Shown: positions 54,133 through 64,000 of the stretch, in pieces | Layout: each line of letters opens with the position of its first letter | How positions within the stretch are numbered: position 1 is the stretch's first letter | Assembly (NCBI GenBank): GCA_963662175.1 | Contig: OY759219.1 | Span: 32,530,908 to 32,594,907 of the forward strand | Source: Aradus depressus | Taxonomy: Eukaryota; Arthropoda; Insecta; Hemiptera; Aradidae | Length of the DNA: 64,000 bases | Direction: 5' to 3' | Translations under genes and position numbers: made by a program | Notes under the pieces: generated by a model | What the model was told of the DNA's origin: nothing | Seen by the model: only the letters and a program-made list of their open reading frames with translations | Databases searched by the model: none

Positions 54133-54174
54133 ATATATTTTTAAAATAAAAATTCTTCAATTTTATTTTCCAGC

Positions 54175-54470
54175 TATACTAAGTATGGGGGAAGTTATGT
54201 TATCTATCGGAAATTCGATGTTGAGTTTTCACCGGAATTCTCGTTTTCCGACTACCTGATACCAAGAATGAAAAAAATAAAAATAAATTTCTGTTTGTGT
54301 CGCTGAACACTATATCTCCCAATAGCATGAATATATCGACACACAATTTTATGAGTGTATTCAGAACCCCATAAAGACGACTCCTTGTGATTTTCGCCTA
54401 AGGGAAAGGAGAGATTAACACAAAATCTCTAATAACTGCCAATGTAATGATGTAAATAATAGGTCAAAAT
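54175..54470 (+). repeat. fold-back family F, copy 4
   Basis: Contains aagtatgggggaagttatgt, ttcgatgttgagttttcacc, tcgttttccgactacctgat, tatatcgacacacaatttta and cataaagacgactccttgtg. Confidence 0.7.
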
Positions 54471-55423
54471 TCCTGATAGAATGAACTTTATCGACTAGAA
54501 ATTTTAAAATTGACTTCTAATACTGCAAGGACGGCAGCTATCGACTTATTTTGTTTTGTGACTAATTTGCGAAAACAAAACGGTCCCGCTTTCCATCTCA
54601 TCGGGGGATATACTTTTGTGGGGATGTTCAATTGGATATTTTTGGATCATTTCCCAATTTTTGACATGATTAGTCATACAAATTGTTCTAGTCCATTAAC
54701 GAATGGTCGGATCATGATGAAATTTCACATCTGTAATTGTTATTATTATTATTAATAGGTATTCATGCCATGCTGGGAAGTTTGCCTGTGGATCTCAAGG
54801 GCTGTAGAGTCCTAATACACGGCCCAGAAATTTTCTCTCGGGGTGAAGAGAGGCGAAACAAACACATCCGAGAACCTGCTTGTTTAGTACATTCATTAGT
54901 GCCAATTTAATAAAAATATTGTGTCAGAATTGATTTAGTACTAATATTCTTTGAAAATATAGTCACACTACAGTATTGTGATTCATAAATATGATGAAAG
55001 GTGATCATCCGTAAATATTACCATGAATCCTTGACAGAAAAAAAAAAAAAAACCTCACAGACAGGTTGTTGATTCCCTTGAATGGAGAGTTAGAATTATG
55101 TAAATGTGAACAAGATTTACGAAATTCTTGGGATAGTATTTTTGCCACGAGGTACAACACAGCCCTTCCGCGAAACCTTGACTTCCATATAATTGCAGAC
55201 CTCCGAACAGTTTAATTCAGAACAAAAGTTCTTTAAAACCTTCATAAATCACTCCTATTATTTCATAATGCTCTTCCTGTTTGAATAATGTTTATCAAAA
55301 TTACCTTCATAAAATTCCTAGCATACCTATACTCGTATATTTCTTGATGCCCAACCTTTTTTTTTTTTTTTCTTTAAATAAATTAGGAAGACTTTAGAGA
55401 AAAGATGCATCCAATCAAACATG

Positions 55424-55425
<2 letters not shown>
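54471..55425. other. no gene seen
   Basis: A plus-strand 81-residue frame (54510-54755) lacks a recognisable domain. 54755-54890 is GC-moderate but gives no clear exon. The rest is AT-rich. Confidence 0.35.
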
Positions 55426-55493
<68 letters not shown>

Positions 55494-55836
55494 GGCGCCG
55501 GTAGCTCAGTGGTATGCATGCTTGCCTTCTGAGCTCAAGGATGTGGGTTCGAAACCCGACCGAGGCCCTTAGTTTATTTTATCTGGGAGGTAAAATAAAC
55601 TTAAGCACGCCGTCCTTCGGATGGGACGTTAAGCGACGGTCCCGAGCCTGTACGATGTCAGGTACTCGTTAAAGACACCTACCCAAGGTGTATAAAAATT
55701 TAGGGTACCTAGGCAAAATTTAGGACTCCCAGAGTAGAGTCGGGCTCATGTCCATCAGAGTGACGAAAGAGCGCTCTGGTAGTAGGCGATATGACCTCGC
55801 AGTTAAAGCCCGGGCATGAGTCATAAAACCAAACCT
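55426..55836 (+). mobile_element. (TA)n tract and full-length SINE family A
   Basis: A (TA)n run of about 65 bp leads directly into gagggcgccggtagctcagt (55491). The SINE is complete to gcatgagtcataaaacc, with A and B boxes intact. Confidence 0.93.
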
Positions 55837-55854
55837 ATTTTGAAATACTTGTTT

Positions 55855-56056
55855 GTTTTGTTTTGGCCTTATGTACAATGCATATTAGCCATGTCACTGT
55901 GTTATCTAGTTATTTACGACATTCATGGCCCCGGGAGGAAGTTCTACCTGCGAAATAAAACGCACACCCGGACTGGATTCGAACCCGCAAACCATGGAGA
56001 GACCATGCAACCAAAGCTGTACGCTCTAGTCCTCACAGCCACCTTGGCCCCCTTGA
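55855..56056 (-). mobile_element. SINE family B copy
   Basis: On the minus strand: GGGGCCAAGGTGGCTGTGAG, gactagagcgtacagctttg, B box gcgggttcgaatccagtccg, body to acataaggccaaaa. It lies 18 bp from the end of a SINE family A copy. Confidence 0.8.
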
Positions 56057-56059
56057 AAT

Positions 56060-56640
56060 ACTTCCTATGAAAATTGTTTTTTAATTGTTTGAGGCGCAAT
56101 AATTTTTGTCTTATTGGTTCTATCTCAAATCTGAAACGATAGGAAATTTAATAAGGGACATGTTTAGTAGAGAACAATTTTTCGATAGAACTGACATTTC
56201 TCGGGTGAGGTAAGGAAACGTCTAAAAAAAATATGTGTTTGAAAACTACATTTCAGGACGGTTTTTGGCATGGACTTCGAAAACCGAACCACCTGCAAAA
56301 AATTTTATTTCATATAAAATTTGTAGTTCAGTATTTTCTACAACTGTTACATGAAACTATTTTTGATTAGGTCATAAATATAAGCGGTATATTGTAAAAA
56401 GTTATCTCAATTTTCCGATTTCGGGCAAAATATAATCAGATCTAAGTTAGCACATGTGACCTCTACTTTCCAAATTTCAAGTTCATAGCTAAAATCATTT
56501 TTGCGGTAGAGCGCTCAAACCTTTCCAATCACAGACAGACATCATCGCGAAAATGGTCAAAACGTATTCAGGAGACCTTGAAACGTGAAAATCCGTTGAA
56601 ACCTCGATCGCGGATTTTCGTACTATTACAATACTTTTTT
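56060..56640. other. no gene seen
   Basis: Unassigned sequence without coding domains; no assigned repeat. Confidence 0.35.
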
Positions 56641-56862
56641 ATTAATAGTCAGAGCACTATATATTTAAGTGTAGGCGCAAAAGGCACCAGCTTATTGTGA
56701 AATACATATTTTTTTTATTAGGTTTTAAAGGATGGTGCGCCATGCATTGATGCAATATCACCCAGTCAAACGTGAGGAGAGCTCGGGGATCAAGGGGTTA
56801 CTGAGGGACTGGGATTGGCCATCGGCGGAACTATTGTGCCGATCATCCCCAGCTGATCTTAA
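56641..56862 (-). mobile_element. LINE 3' end, short truncated copy
   Basis: ttaatagtcagagcactata through ggcgc(a)aaaggcaccagct to ggattggccatcggcggaac repeats the 3' end of the LINE at 57300-58600 in the same orientation. Only about 220 bp of the 3' end was inserted. 56880-57070 beyond it is T-rich sequence ending taataaattcttcttct. Confidence 0.75.
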
Positions 56863-57299
56863 ATTTTAAATTATAATCTCTGTTTTTGAATGTTTATTAA
56901 TTTATTTTCTATTCATTTTTTTTTTAATTTACTCTTAGGCAGTAGCATTGTCTTTAATTTAACTGATTATTTTTGATTTGTATTTAGTGTATAAGGGTAA
57001 TGGTTAAGGAACCTTATTGTATAATTATACCTCTGTAAATGCGACTGTTATAATAAATTCTTCTTCTTATTATACTATAGGTATAAGAAAGTAATAAGTA
57101 CAATAATTTTAAGAGTACATTAAGTAAGCCATAAAACATTAGAATGAGGATGAGTTCCCATCATTATATACTTACAGCCATCTTACAATTACTATTATTT
57201 GCTTGTAAATAAAAAATGTCTAAAAAGAAAAATAAAAAAAAAAGAAGGTTCATGAACTCTCATCTAATTTATTGTATAATTTGTAATTTTATGTGGAGG

Positions 57300-58600
57300 T
57301 TAATAGTCAGAGCACGATATATTTAAGTGTAGGCGCTAAAGGCACCAGCTTATAGTCGAATATATTTTATTTTTTATTCGGTTTTAAAGGACGGTGCGGT
57401 GCGCCTTGCATTGATGCAATATCACCCAGTCAAACGTGAGAAGAGCTCGGGGATCAAGTGATTACTGAGGGACTGGGATTGGCCATCGGCTGAACAATTG
57501 CACCGATATCGTCCCCTGCCCATCTTACAATGCCTGCTTCTGCTCTCGCCAGGAGCCAACGAATCGGCAAAACATTGGGTAGTCTGTTTCCGTCACCATC
57601 TGCCGTAGATCCAGTCCCAAATACGATCTTGTCCCATGAATCAATTCCACCCTAGCTTGGTCGTACAGCGGACATGTTTTGCAGTCTTGATACAGAGTTC
57701 TGAGTGTTCTCCCTGTGAATGAAGAACAGCTTAGAGTTAAAATCGTGGCAAATATCTGAACTAAACTTTTTTATTTTTTTTACTTTTCTAGTTATAACGA
57801 AGTATAGGGGAAGATATGTAATCGGTCAGAAATTCTATGCGGAGTTTTCTATGGAATTTCATATTTTCCGACCTCCTGATTCCAAAAATGGGGAAAAAAT
57901 TAATATCTGTCTCTGTGTGTTTGAACACGATAGAATGAATGTATTAACACAAATTTTATATGAGGTTCTGGATACACATATATAATTTCATATCGATATA
58001 TTCATTCTATCAGGAGTTATCGTGTTCAAAGACAGACAGAAATTTGTTTTTCATTTTTGGAATCTAGAGGTCGGAAAACATGAAATTCCGTTGGAAATGT
58101 CCGCATCAAATGTTTGACCAATTAAAGACCTTCCTTGATACTTCGTACAGGGGGAAGTAAACTTTTTTTTTTTTTGGCATTTCAGCCATGCGGTGTCTTG
58201 CAGCCCAATACAATAACGCCTTATATTTATCGTGAGACATGTTACCCTGGTCTTGGGACCAGGCAGTCGTGTCCTGGGAGCATCCTGAAGTTGGCCACCG
58301 CCACTCTCCTAGCCATGTCACCAGCTATCCGGTGGTTCTCCTCTCTTGTCTGGACATCTCTTGTCAGTAGCTGGGCTTATCTGGTGTTCCCTCAGCAGAT
58401 CTTTGTAAGCCTTGTCAATCAGCTCCTTTGCAGTAGCCAGATTGGTGGGGGTGGTTGGCTGTTCCATCTGGGATCCTTCTAGCCAGCCTATCAACTTCTT
58501 CGTTACCTGGGATCCCGCAGTGGCTATGGATCCGCTTGGAGAAGTAGAAGTTCAACACTGAAAATATATAAGCCTTCTCTGAATCACAACAAAATGCCAC
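57300..58600 (-). pseudogene. LINE ORF2 3' part (RNase H to terminal Cys motif), split by a fold-back
   Basis: On the minus strand 58600-58150 reads (W)IHSHCGIPGNEEVDRLARR, ATAKELIDKAYKDLLREHQI, ARRVAVANFRMLPGHDCL and HRMAEMP with frameshifts. 57725-57510 continues TLRTLYQDCKTCPLYDQARV then ELIHGTRSYLG. This is RNase H followed by the LR-GHD-L and C-LC...TLRTLYQDC..CPLYDQAR blocks of R1/I-like LINEs. The gap between the halves is family F fold-back DNA (about 57735-58160). Multiple lesions; no reverse transcriptase present. Confidence 0.82.
57735..58160. repeat. fold-back family F, complete inverted repeat
   Basis: The arm at about 57790-57960 (gaagtataggggaagatatg, ttttctatggaatttcatat, ctgattccaaaaatgggg, tgaacacgatagaatgaatg) is repeated inverted at about 57985-58145. 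The loop contains gaggttctggatacacata. The 88-residue frame here is a repeat reading. Confidence 0.85.
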
Positions 58601-58609
58601 GCTGTACTT

Positions 58610-58940
58610 CCCGGCCCTGCTACTTCATATTTCATTTCCCTTTCGTCATATTAAACTATTTTTTTTTATACCTTTAGACAAGTTGAAAATAAAGATTTAT
58701 AATTAACATATTCTTTAATTATATATCGTTATGTAAAAAACATTTTTGCCAACAAATTTTAGAGAGAAAATTGGGGCTTTAAACACGAAAATTGTTATAT
58801 CCATATTTTCAGAGGTTTTATTTGATTTTCGATGTGACAATGTTCATTTCCCGTTCAGTTTCATTCGTCATGTTTAAGGACCCTAAGCAAAATTACTCAG
58901 AACTGAATACTAAAATTCTATTTCAAATATGTATACATAT
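58610..58940. other. no gene seen
   Basis: AT-rich DNA between the LINE and the SINE palindrome; no domain or repeat recognised. Confidence 0.35.
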
Positions 58941-58941
58941 A

Positions 58942-59653
58942 AGAGGGCGCCGGTAGCTCAGTGGTATGCGTGCTTGACTTCTGAGCTCAAGGTCGTGGGT
59001 TCGTAGCCCGACCGAGGCCCTTAGTTTATTTTATCTGGGAGGTAAAATAAATTTAAGCACGCCGTCCTTCGGATGGGACGTTAAGCGATGGTCCCGAGCC
59101 TGTACGATGTCAGGTACTCGTTAAAGACCCCTGCCCTAGATGAATAAAAATTTAGGGTAGGCAAAATTTAGGACTCCCACAGTAGAGTCGGGCTCATGTC
59201 CACCAGAGTGACGAAAGAGCGCTCTGGTAGTAGGCGATATGACCTCGTAGTTAAAGCCCGGGCATGAGTCATAAAACCTAACCTAACCTATATATATATA
59301 CAGGTTAGGTTAGGTTAGGTTTTATGACTCATGCCCGGGCTTTAACTACGAGGTCATATCGCCTACTACCAGAGCGCTCTTTCGTCACTCTGGTGGACAT
59401 GAGCCCGACTCTACTGTGGGAGTCCTAAATTTTGCCTACCCTAAATTTTTATTAATCTAGGGTAGGGGTCTTTAACGAGTACCTGACATCGTACAGGCTC
59501 GGGACCATCGCTTAACGTCCCATCCGAAGGACGGCGTGCTTAAGTTTATTTTACCTCCCAGATAAAATAAACTAAGGGCCTCGGCCGGGCTACGAACTCA
59601 CGACCTTGAGCTCAGAAGTCAAGCACGCATACCACTGAACTACCGGCGCCCTC
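58942..59653. mobile_element. head-out SINE family A palindrome (two full copies, tails facing)
   Basis: A plus copy (58942-59291) and a minus copy (59301-59653) meet through cctaacctaacctatata and tacaggttaggttaggtt. Both have intact A and B boxes, hairpin and body, and are very similar to each other. A (TA)n tract follows at 59654. Arms are about 345 bp with a spacer of about 10 bp. Confidence 0.95.
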
Positions 59654-59895
59654 TATATATATATATATATATATATTTGTCACATACCTTTCAATTATTT
59701 TTTAGCAATATTATCCTCTCATTGCTTTATTTATTGTTTATTTCTTTTTTTTCTTTTATTGAAACAAAGCAAAAAAATAAAAGTTATAAATGGTCTAATA
59801 ATTACGACTGATTTGGAAGTCAGAAGTTTTCAAATAAATAATTACTAACATTCGGAGGCGAAAACAATGTCGAGACTAACAAATTGCTGAAATAA

Positions 59896-60036
59896 CAAAG
59901 AAAATCAGGAAAGATAAAGGAAGCTAAGAAGTTGTTTCTGCTCACACATATCATTATTTAATATTACAACTTCTTAGCTTCCTTTATCTTTCCTGATTTT
60001 CTTTGTATATTAAATAATGATATGTGTGAGCAGAAA
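59896..60036. repeat. interleaved inverted repeats A-B-A'-B'
   Basis: A (59896-59934, 39 bp) is followed by B (59935-59966), then the exact reverse complement of A (59967-60005), then the reverse complement of B less one base (60006-60036). Both inverted pairs interlock, so only one hairpin can form at a time unless a pseudoknot arises. Confidence 0.93.
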
Positions 60037-60039
60037 CAT

Positions 60040-61585
60040 GTTTCATTTACATAATCTCTATGTAATAGACACGTTAATTATACCACACCTCACCTTTGTA
60101 ACACTACCCCTAAACTCAAATTGATTATTTCCATTCAATTATACATTTTTTTACCTGAACTAAAATTAGAAGTTTTTGTATATGTTTTTTTTTTTATGTT
60201 TGAGTGGTGTGTCTAAAGCCAAGTTGGAATTGTCCACAGAAAGGATCTCTTTAGATGTTAGATAGTTAATAATTAACTTATTTAGGCTTACAATTACTAT
60301 AAGCCTAAATAATATAATTATTTGAAAACTTACACAATCTGTTAAGGGCCCGAAGTGAAATAAACTTTATAAAGACAATGGGGTATTTGTGGAGGGGGCG
60401 GCGCCATTAGTGAGGTTTTCATATATTTTGAAAAGTGGCCAGTAGAGGTCACTGCCATACTTTTATTAGTTCACTTGAGTCAGTCTGGCTATCTGTACAG
60501 AAGTGCCCTTAGCCTTTGCTGCGGTAAATACCCCAAGACATTTTAGTATTATTTATTTTACCATTTTTTGGATTTAATTTGTTTTGCCAGGTTAGTTTAA
60601 TTTCTTTGTTTTGTTTTCATTCATTTAGTATTTTTTTCAATTATAATTTATTAGTTAACCTATACAGTCCTTTTATTTTTTAGAATAGTAATTATTATAG
60701 AAAATAAAAGGACTGTGAAGAAAAATTATTTTCCTTCTATCATTATAATACTATTATTATTTAATTGCAGCAGGTAAAAACCCATCAACAGTGGAATATC
60801 TATTCCTTTCGCAGACAACCAATAATAAGACTATGAATAGTTTTGTAACTTTGACATAGTGTATCCCTCCCTTATTGGATCACGAATATTGAATAATTTA
60901 TTAAAATGTCAGACATGATTTGAAGGCACAACCTTCTGAAAGTCTGAAACATAAATCTATTCTTTGCCTTTTCGGCGAAGAATGAACAAGACATATTTGT
61001 GAAGCGCATGTATTCCATCCTATTGCATAAAACTGAAGACGGTAATGATCCTAACGAAATTCGAACTATGAGCCTCGATAGAACATTTTGATTCTATTTA
61101 GTTTGGAATTTCTGCATTAAAACGAATATTTAAGTTATATTTAACATTTTCTGCAGAGATATTGCAAAACACTTAATTTAAAAAAATTAATAAAAACGTA
61201 TGTTTCTATGAATTTTTTTAACTTGGATTTAATTCAATTATTTTTTTTATTTTAAATTATACCTTGGAAGATATAATGACACCAATTATTTAGGTTTATA
61301 ATATTATATGTAAAAGGTTACAAAGTGGAGTAACAAAGTAAAATTTGTCTCTAGGTAATAGTCGTAAAAAGTAGTTTTAGAAAGCCACCACAGGAATAGA
61401 GCGACGTTTTCCAAAATGGGGCAATTATTTATTTTTTATATATTATGTTTATTTTTTTCCTGTCATTTTGGGTGTATAAGAGTTAAAAATCTTCATGTCC
61501 ATACCTCAAAAATAATTCTTGCACTCCCAAGAACTGTAAAAAAAAAAAAGAAGTAATTTTAGAAAATTTCGTTCTTTGCGCTACT
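60040..61585. other. no gene seen; two small hairpins, one GC-richer patch
   Basis: Hairpins: ttatttaggctta (60278) with its complement at 60300; cagtccttttatttt (60665) with its complement at 60701. A GC-richer patch at 60380-60540 includes tcagtc at 60479 but no coding frame follows. Confidence 0.45.
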
Positions 61586-61588
61586 TCT

Positions 61589-62262
61589 TTACTTTCCCAG
61601 TCCTTGTAGAACCTGACCCTCCGCAACAAACTTCCGCCATTCCTCTCTATCTCTTATCCTCGGCCTGCCGTCTCCACCCATCGTTCTGAGGTCGTCCTCC
61701 AACCAACGTAAGCGGGGTATATCTCTTCTTCTCTGTCCTCCCGGGTGTCCCTCCAGTATCCTCCTCAGCAATCTGTCTCGGCCATCGCAGCCGCCCCTGC
61801 TTCACGAAGGCCGCCAGGTCCGGGCACTTATACAGGTCCCTCAGCTCTCTACTGTCCGTATCCTCCATCTATCCCCCTCAGGAGTAGGGCAAGACTTCCT
61901 CCCTCCTAGTCAGGACCCAGGTTTCACTCGCATATGTGACCGTTTTATAAATTGTTATGTTGCCGCCTCGGGACACAGTCCTCGATCCGAGCACCTTCTG
62001 CAGTGGCCGTATTTATTTATTATCGGTCTTTATCCTCGCTTTAATTTCTGCTTTATCATCATTCCTCTCTGCGATAACGGCCCCCAGGTATTTGACGCTA
62101 CCCACCCGGTCATACCTGCAACCTCCAAGTATGAGTTCCCTATCTCTTAATTCCTTCCTCGTGGTTCTCATGTACTTGGTCTTTCTGATTTTACTAGCTT
62201 TCTTTCGTTCGGTTAAGACCACATCGTCCGCATATGCGAAATCTGAATGAGCCTGTTAAAGA
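61589..62262 (-). pseudogene. RTE-type LINE reverse transcriptase C-terminal fragment
   Basis: The minus strand begins with the catalytic box FAYADDVVL (about 62250-62224), then KTKYMRTTRKE, VGSVKYLGAVIAERNDDKAE then IKARI. After frameshifts come the terminal block RWPRQIAEED and LEGHPGGQRRRDIPRLRWLE followed by DREEWRKFV. This is the palm-to-tail order of RTE/craniofacial-development-protein-2-like LINE ORFs common in insects. Frames shift at least twice and both ends are missing. Confidence 0.88.
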
Positions 62263-62323
62263 TCGTGCCGTGATTGCGCCATTACTCGGCCTCCCATTTT
62301 AAACCATTATCACTATTCGCTAG

Positions 62324-62447
62324 CACATATTGTCTATACTGTCTGAGAGCACGATCCCGACATTTTCATTCGCGAGCATAACTCTGGAATGTCTGCAGGC
62401 TGACATATTTGGGCCAAGTGGCATCTTTTTAGATGAAGAATATACAG
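62324..62447 (+). other. candidate host exon
   Basis: Between CTATTCGCTAG and the donor ACAG|GTAATA a frame is open throughout (HILSILSESTIPTFSFASIT, LECLQADIFGPSGIFLDEEY, TG). It starts just beyond the LINE fragment. The peptide has a globular-protein look but I do not recognise it. Splice signals are ordinary, so this is tentative. Confidence 0.3.
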
Positions 62448-62576
62448 GTAATAAACTCCAATAACCCTAAGTTCATGTTCATGTTGGATGTTTTTGAAAG
62501 AAAATTCTATAATTTTATACTCACAGATAAAATGTATCATCTTGTTGCATGTAATCAACCCATATTTGTTCTTTAG

Positions 62577-62820
62577 TTGCAGATCCTAGGGATATGGCGA
62601 ATAGCAGAGGGGAGGATGCCGCTGGCTATTCTCGGGGACCGTCCTCTGGGCTCTGGACGGGACCTGTCTGAGGTCCCTCTGGTACTTGTGCCTTCCTCAG
62701 ACCTGGCTCTTTACTCCAACGTGCACATCAGCTCTGTCTCCAGGTCACAACCCCTCGTCACCTGCAATCTCCAGAATTCCTACAGTCTGGTCAGTTGGAA
62801 AATAATATATTAAGCTGTAC
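62577..62820 (+). other. GC-rich candidate exon
   Basis: A pyrimidine-rich stretch ending TTCTTTAGTTGCAG precedes about 200 bp of GC-rich DNA in AT-rich surroundings. Continuing the frame of the preceding candidate exon gives DPRDMANSRGEDAAGYSRGP and a stop about 30 codons in. Another frame is open for 78 codons. No domain recognised. Confidence 0.3.
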
Positions 62821-63370
62821 TATTACCGCAGTGATTCGACATCCAAGGGACAGGGTAGGCTCAACCCTCATCATTCAAATACCATCCAAGTAAATAATAC
62901 ATGGGAAAAACATATAACATAAGAGATTTTGCAACTATAGTTTTACATAAAATGGAATCTTTAACCTTCCTGTAACCTCCCAACCCGTTATCTACTGCTT
63001 CTTAGATATATATGGGTCTCTAACCACTTAGATATATATGGGTCTCTAACCACAATCGAATTCTAGGAGGCATTAGATAACCAGCGTGGAGGTTACCAAT
63101 GCCTAAGCGCCCTAATTTTATCCAATGGCAGCGAATGATGTATTAATTTAAACATTCCTTATACTATCTAGTTCCAATTTTAAAAAATCTACAAAATAGC
63201 CTCTACACATAGAAAGCTCCTTTTTAACAAAGAATTCGAGAGACGTTTAGGGAGGTGGTTCGAATAGCATAGAGAGGCTTTGAGAAGCGCGCTTGTTATA
63301 TATATTTCGAAAAAAAATCAAAAAATTGTTTGAACATTTTTTTGTATGATATAACACAAAATGTCTTGCC
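62821..63370. other. no gene seen
   Basis: A short direct repeat (acttagatatatatgggtct / ccttagat-like, ctaaccac) lies at 63003-63053. Otherwise unassigned. Confidence 0.4.
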
Positions 63371-63375
63371 TCACT

Positions 63376-63475
63376 TACCTCCAACTGAAGAGAACGTTTT
63401 TTCTTCTTCCCTTCCACATTTCTATCACTTTCCAGCGGAACCTTATTTTTCCGAGTCAAAAATTTCGTCAATTGA
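63376..63475 (-). other. candidate minus-strand exon end
   Basis: The frame LTRKNKVPLESDRNVEGKKK then KRSLQLE stops exactly at a strong donor GAG|GTAAGTGAG. A basic linker-like peptide; no upstream acceptor is convincing. Confidence 0.25.
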
Positions 63476-63479
63476 ATTT

Positions 63480-64000
63480 TTTTAATTCTTTTATTTTAAT
63501 AAAGTGGGAGAAAAAATGCTTCAACAATAAAATTCCACTTCAACAAGAATCTCCTTAAAGATTAAAAACTCAGATTTCAGATATGAAACTTAAATTCCGG
63601 GAGAAACATCACAATTTCTTACATAATTACATAACATCCCCTAAAATTCCGTACAAATAAGGAAGTGAAAAAAAATTAAATCCTATTTCGAAATAAAATT
63701 AAATTCCCATTTCCAAAAATGGAGTGATAAGATCAAAAAAGGAGTGGACAACTGAATATAATGAAGGATAGGGCAGTGAGCCAATCTTTTTTTGAACGTG
63801 AAGGAATTCTTTCTCCTGAGAGGGGGAGGGGGATCACGTTCGATGTATAGCCATGGAAACAGCAACAATGGCATTAACAATTAGAGATGGACCATTCTCA
63901 ACACTTATACACTTTTTGTAGACAACATCACGTGAGCAATTCCTTGATGGAAATAACGACAGCACGGAATGGACAGGAGGTTGGAACATTAAATAGTATA
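63480..64000. other. no gene seen; family F-like scrap
   Basis: 63570-63665 (gatttcagatatgaaactta, acataacatcccctaaaatt) resembles a decayed family F arm. The remainder is unassigned. Confidence 0.4.

Noticed and set aside
58942..59020. tRNA gene calls at SINE heads
   Set aside because: A and B boxes are good but the acceptor stem is not properly closed, the anticodon loop has eight bases, and each head continues into the SINE body with target duplications.
59270..59325. Interstitial telomere
   Set aside because: Only about three CCTAA units on each side and they are the tails of SINE copies.
1..64000. Endogenous viral insertions or LTR retrotransposons
   Set aside because: No viral capsid, polymerase, integrase or protease motif and no direct LTR pair was recognised; all reverse-transcribing remnants fit LINEs or Penelope-like elements.

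Overview
This window looks like AT-rich, intron-bearing, repeat-dominated nuclear DNA from an arthropod, most likely an insect. The support is: Jockey-, RTE- and I/R1-like LINE fragments; Harbinger, hAT, Tigger/pogo, Tc1/mariner, piggyBac-type, Helitron and Penelope-like elements; two tRNA-derived SINE families with pol III A/B boxes; GT-AG introns; and one secreted endonuclease-like gene of a type expanded in insects. There are no bacterial operons, ribosome binding sites, rRNA genes or convincing functional tRNA genes. The species cannot be named from the sequence; all family assignments were made by eye.

Layout. 1-960 is a tandem array. 1-5 kb holds a Tigger-type MITE packed with a 16-17 bp motif (1986-2647) and a hAT element inserted in a SINE (4508-5133). 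7.1-8.0 kb is a Penelope-like element remnant: a GIY-YIG coding fragment bracketed by two inverted hammerhead-ribozyme folds. 10-17 kb contains SINEs, an RNase H LINE fragment (11954-12664) and a triple nest of piggyBac-type MITE in hAT in SINE (13.1-13.8 kb). 18-26 kb contains a MITE split into a SINE, a Helitron helicase fragment, a long hairpin, a Jockey 3' end and a second hAT. 25943-26882 is a mariner-like element with about 290-bp inverted arms. 27.3-27.75 kb is a 68-bp minisatellite.

The one credible host gene is on the minus strand at about 29.87-30.93 kb: two exons encoding a signal-peptide protein of the insect DNA/RNA non-specific endonuclease family that appears to have lost its catalytic His and metal-binding Asn. 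31.6-34.1 kb holds a Jockey gag remnant and a LINE C-terminus; 34.9-35.95 kb is a 1.05-kb inverted repeat; 39.2-41 kb has two Tigger derivatives.

The most complete mobile system is a 5.8-kb PIF/Harbinger element (41861-47667). It has perfect 28-bp terminal inverted repeats and GATCC-palindrome clusters inside both ends. Its transposase is broken by one frameshift. A convergent partner gene has three exons, all open (Myb/SANT-like DNA-binding protein), and its first intron has been invaded by a Tc1 element (itself carrying a SINE piece) and a Penelope fragment. 51-56 kb is SINE-rich and contains an unassigned DNA transposon with GGGTCATTCT ends (53167-54132), whose termini match those of the 1-kb inverted repeat at 35 kb. 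56.6-58.6 kb is a LINE interrupted by a fold-back element; 58.9-59.65 kb is a head-to-head SINE palindrome; 59.9-60.04 kb has interleaved inverted repeats; 61.6-62.26 kb is an RTE-type LINE fragment. A few exon-like pieces at 62.3-63.5 kb may belong to host genes.

Most open frames outside these features are chance readings of AT-rich or repeated DNA. The biology here is mainly nested transposition, SINE amplification and repeat-encoded RNA folds.
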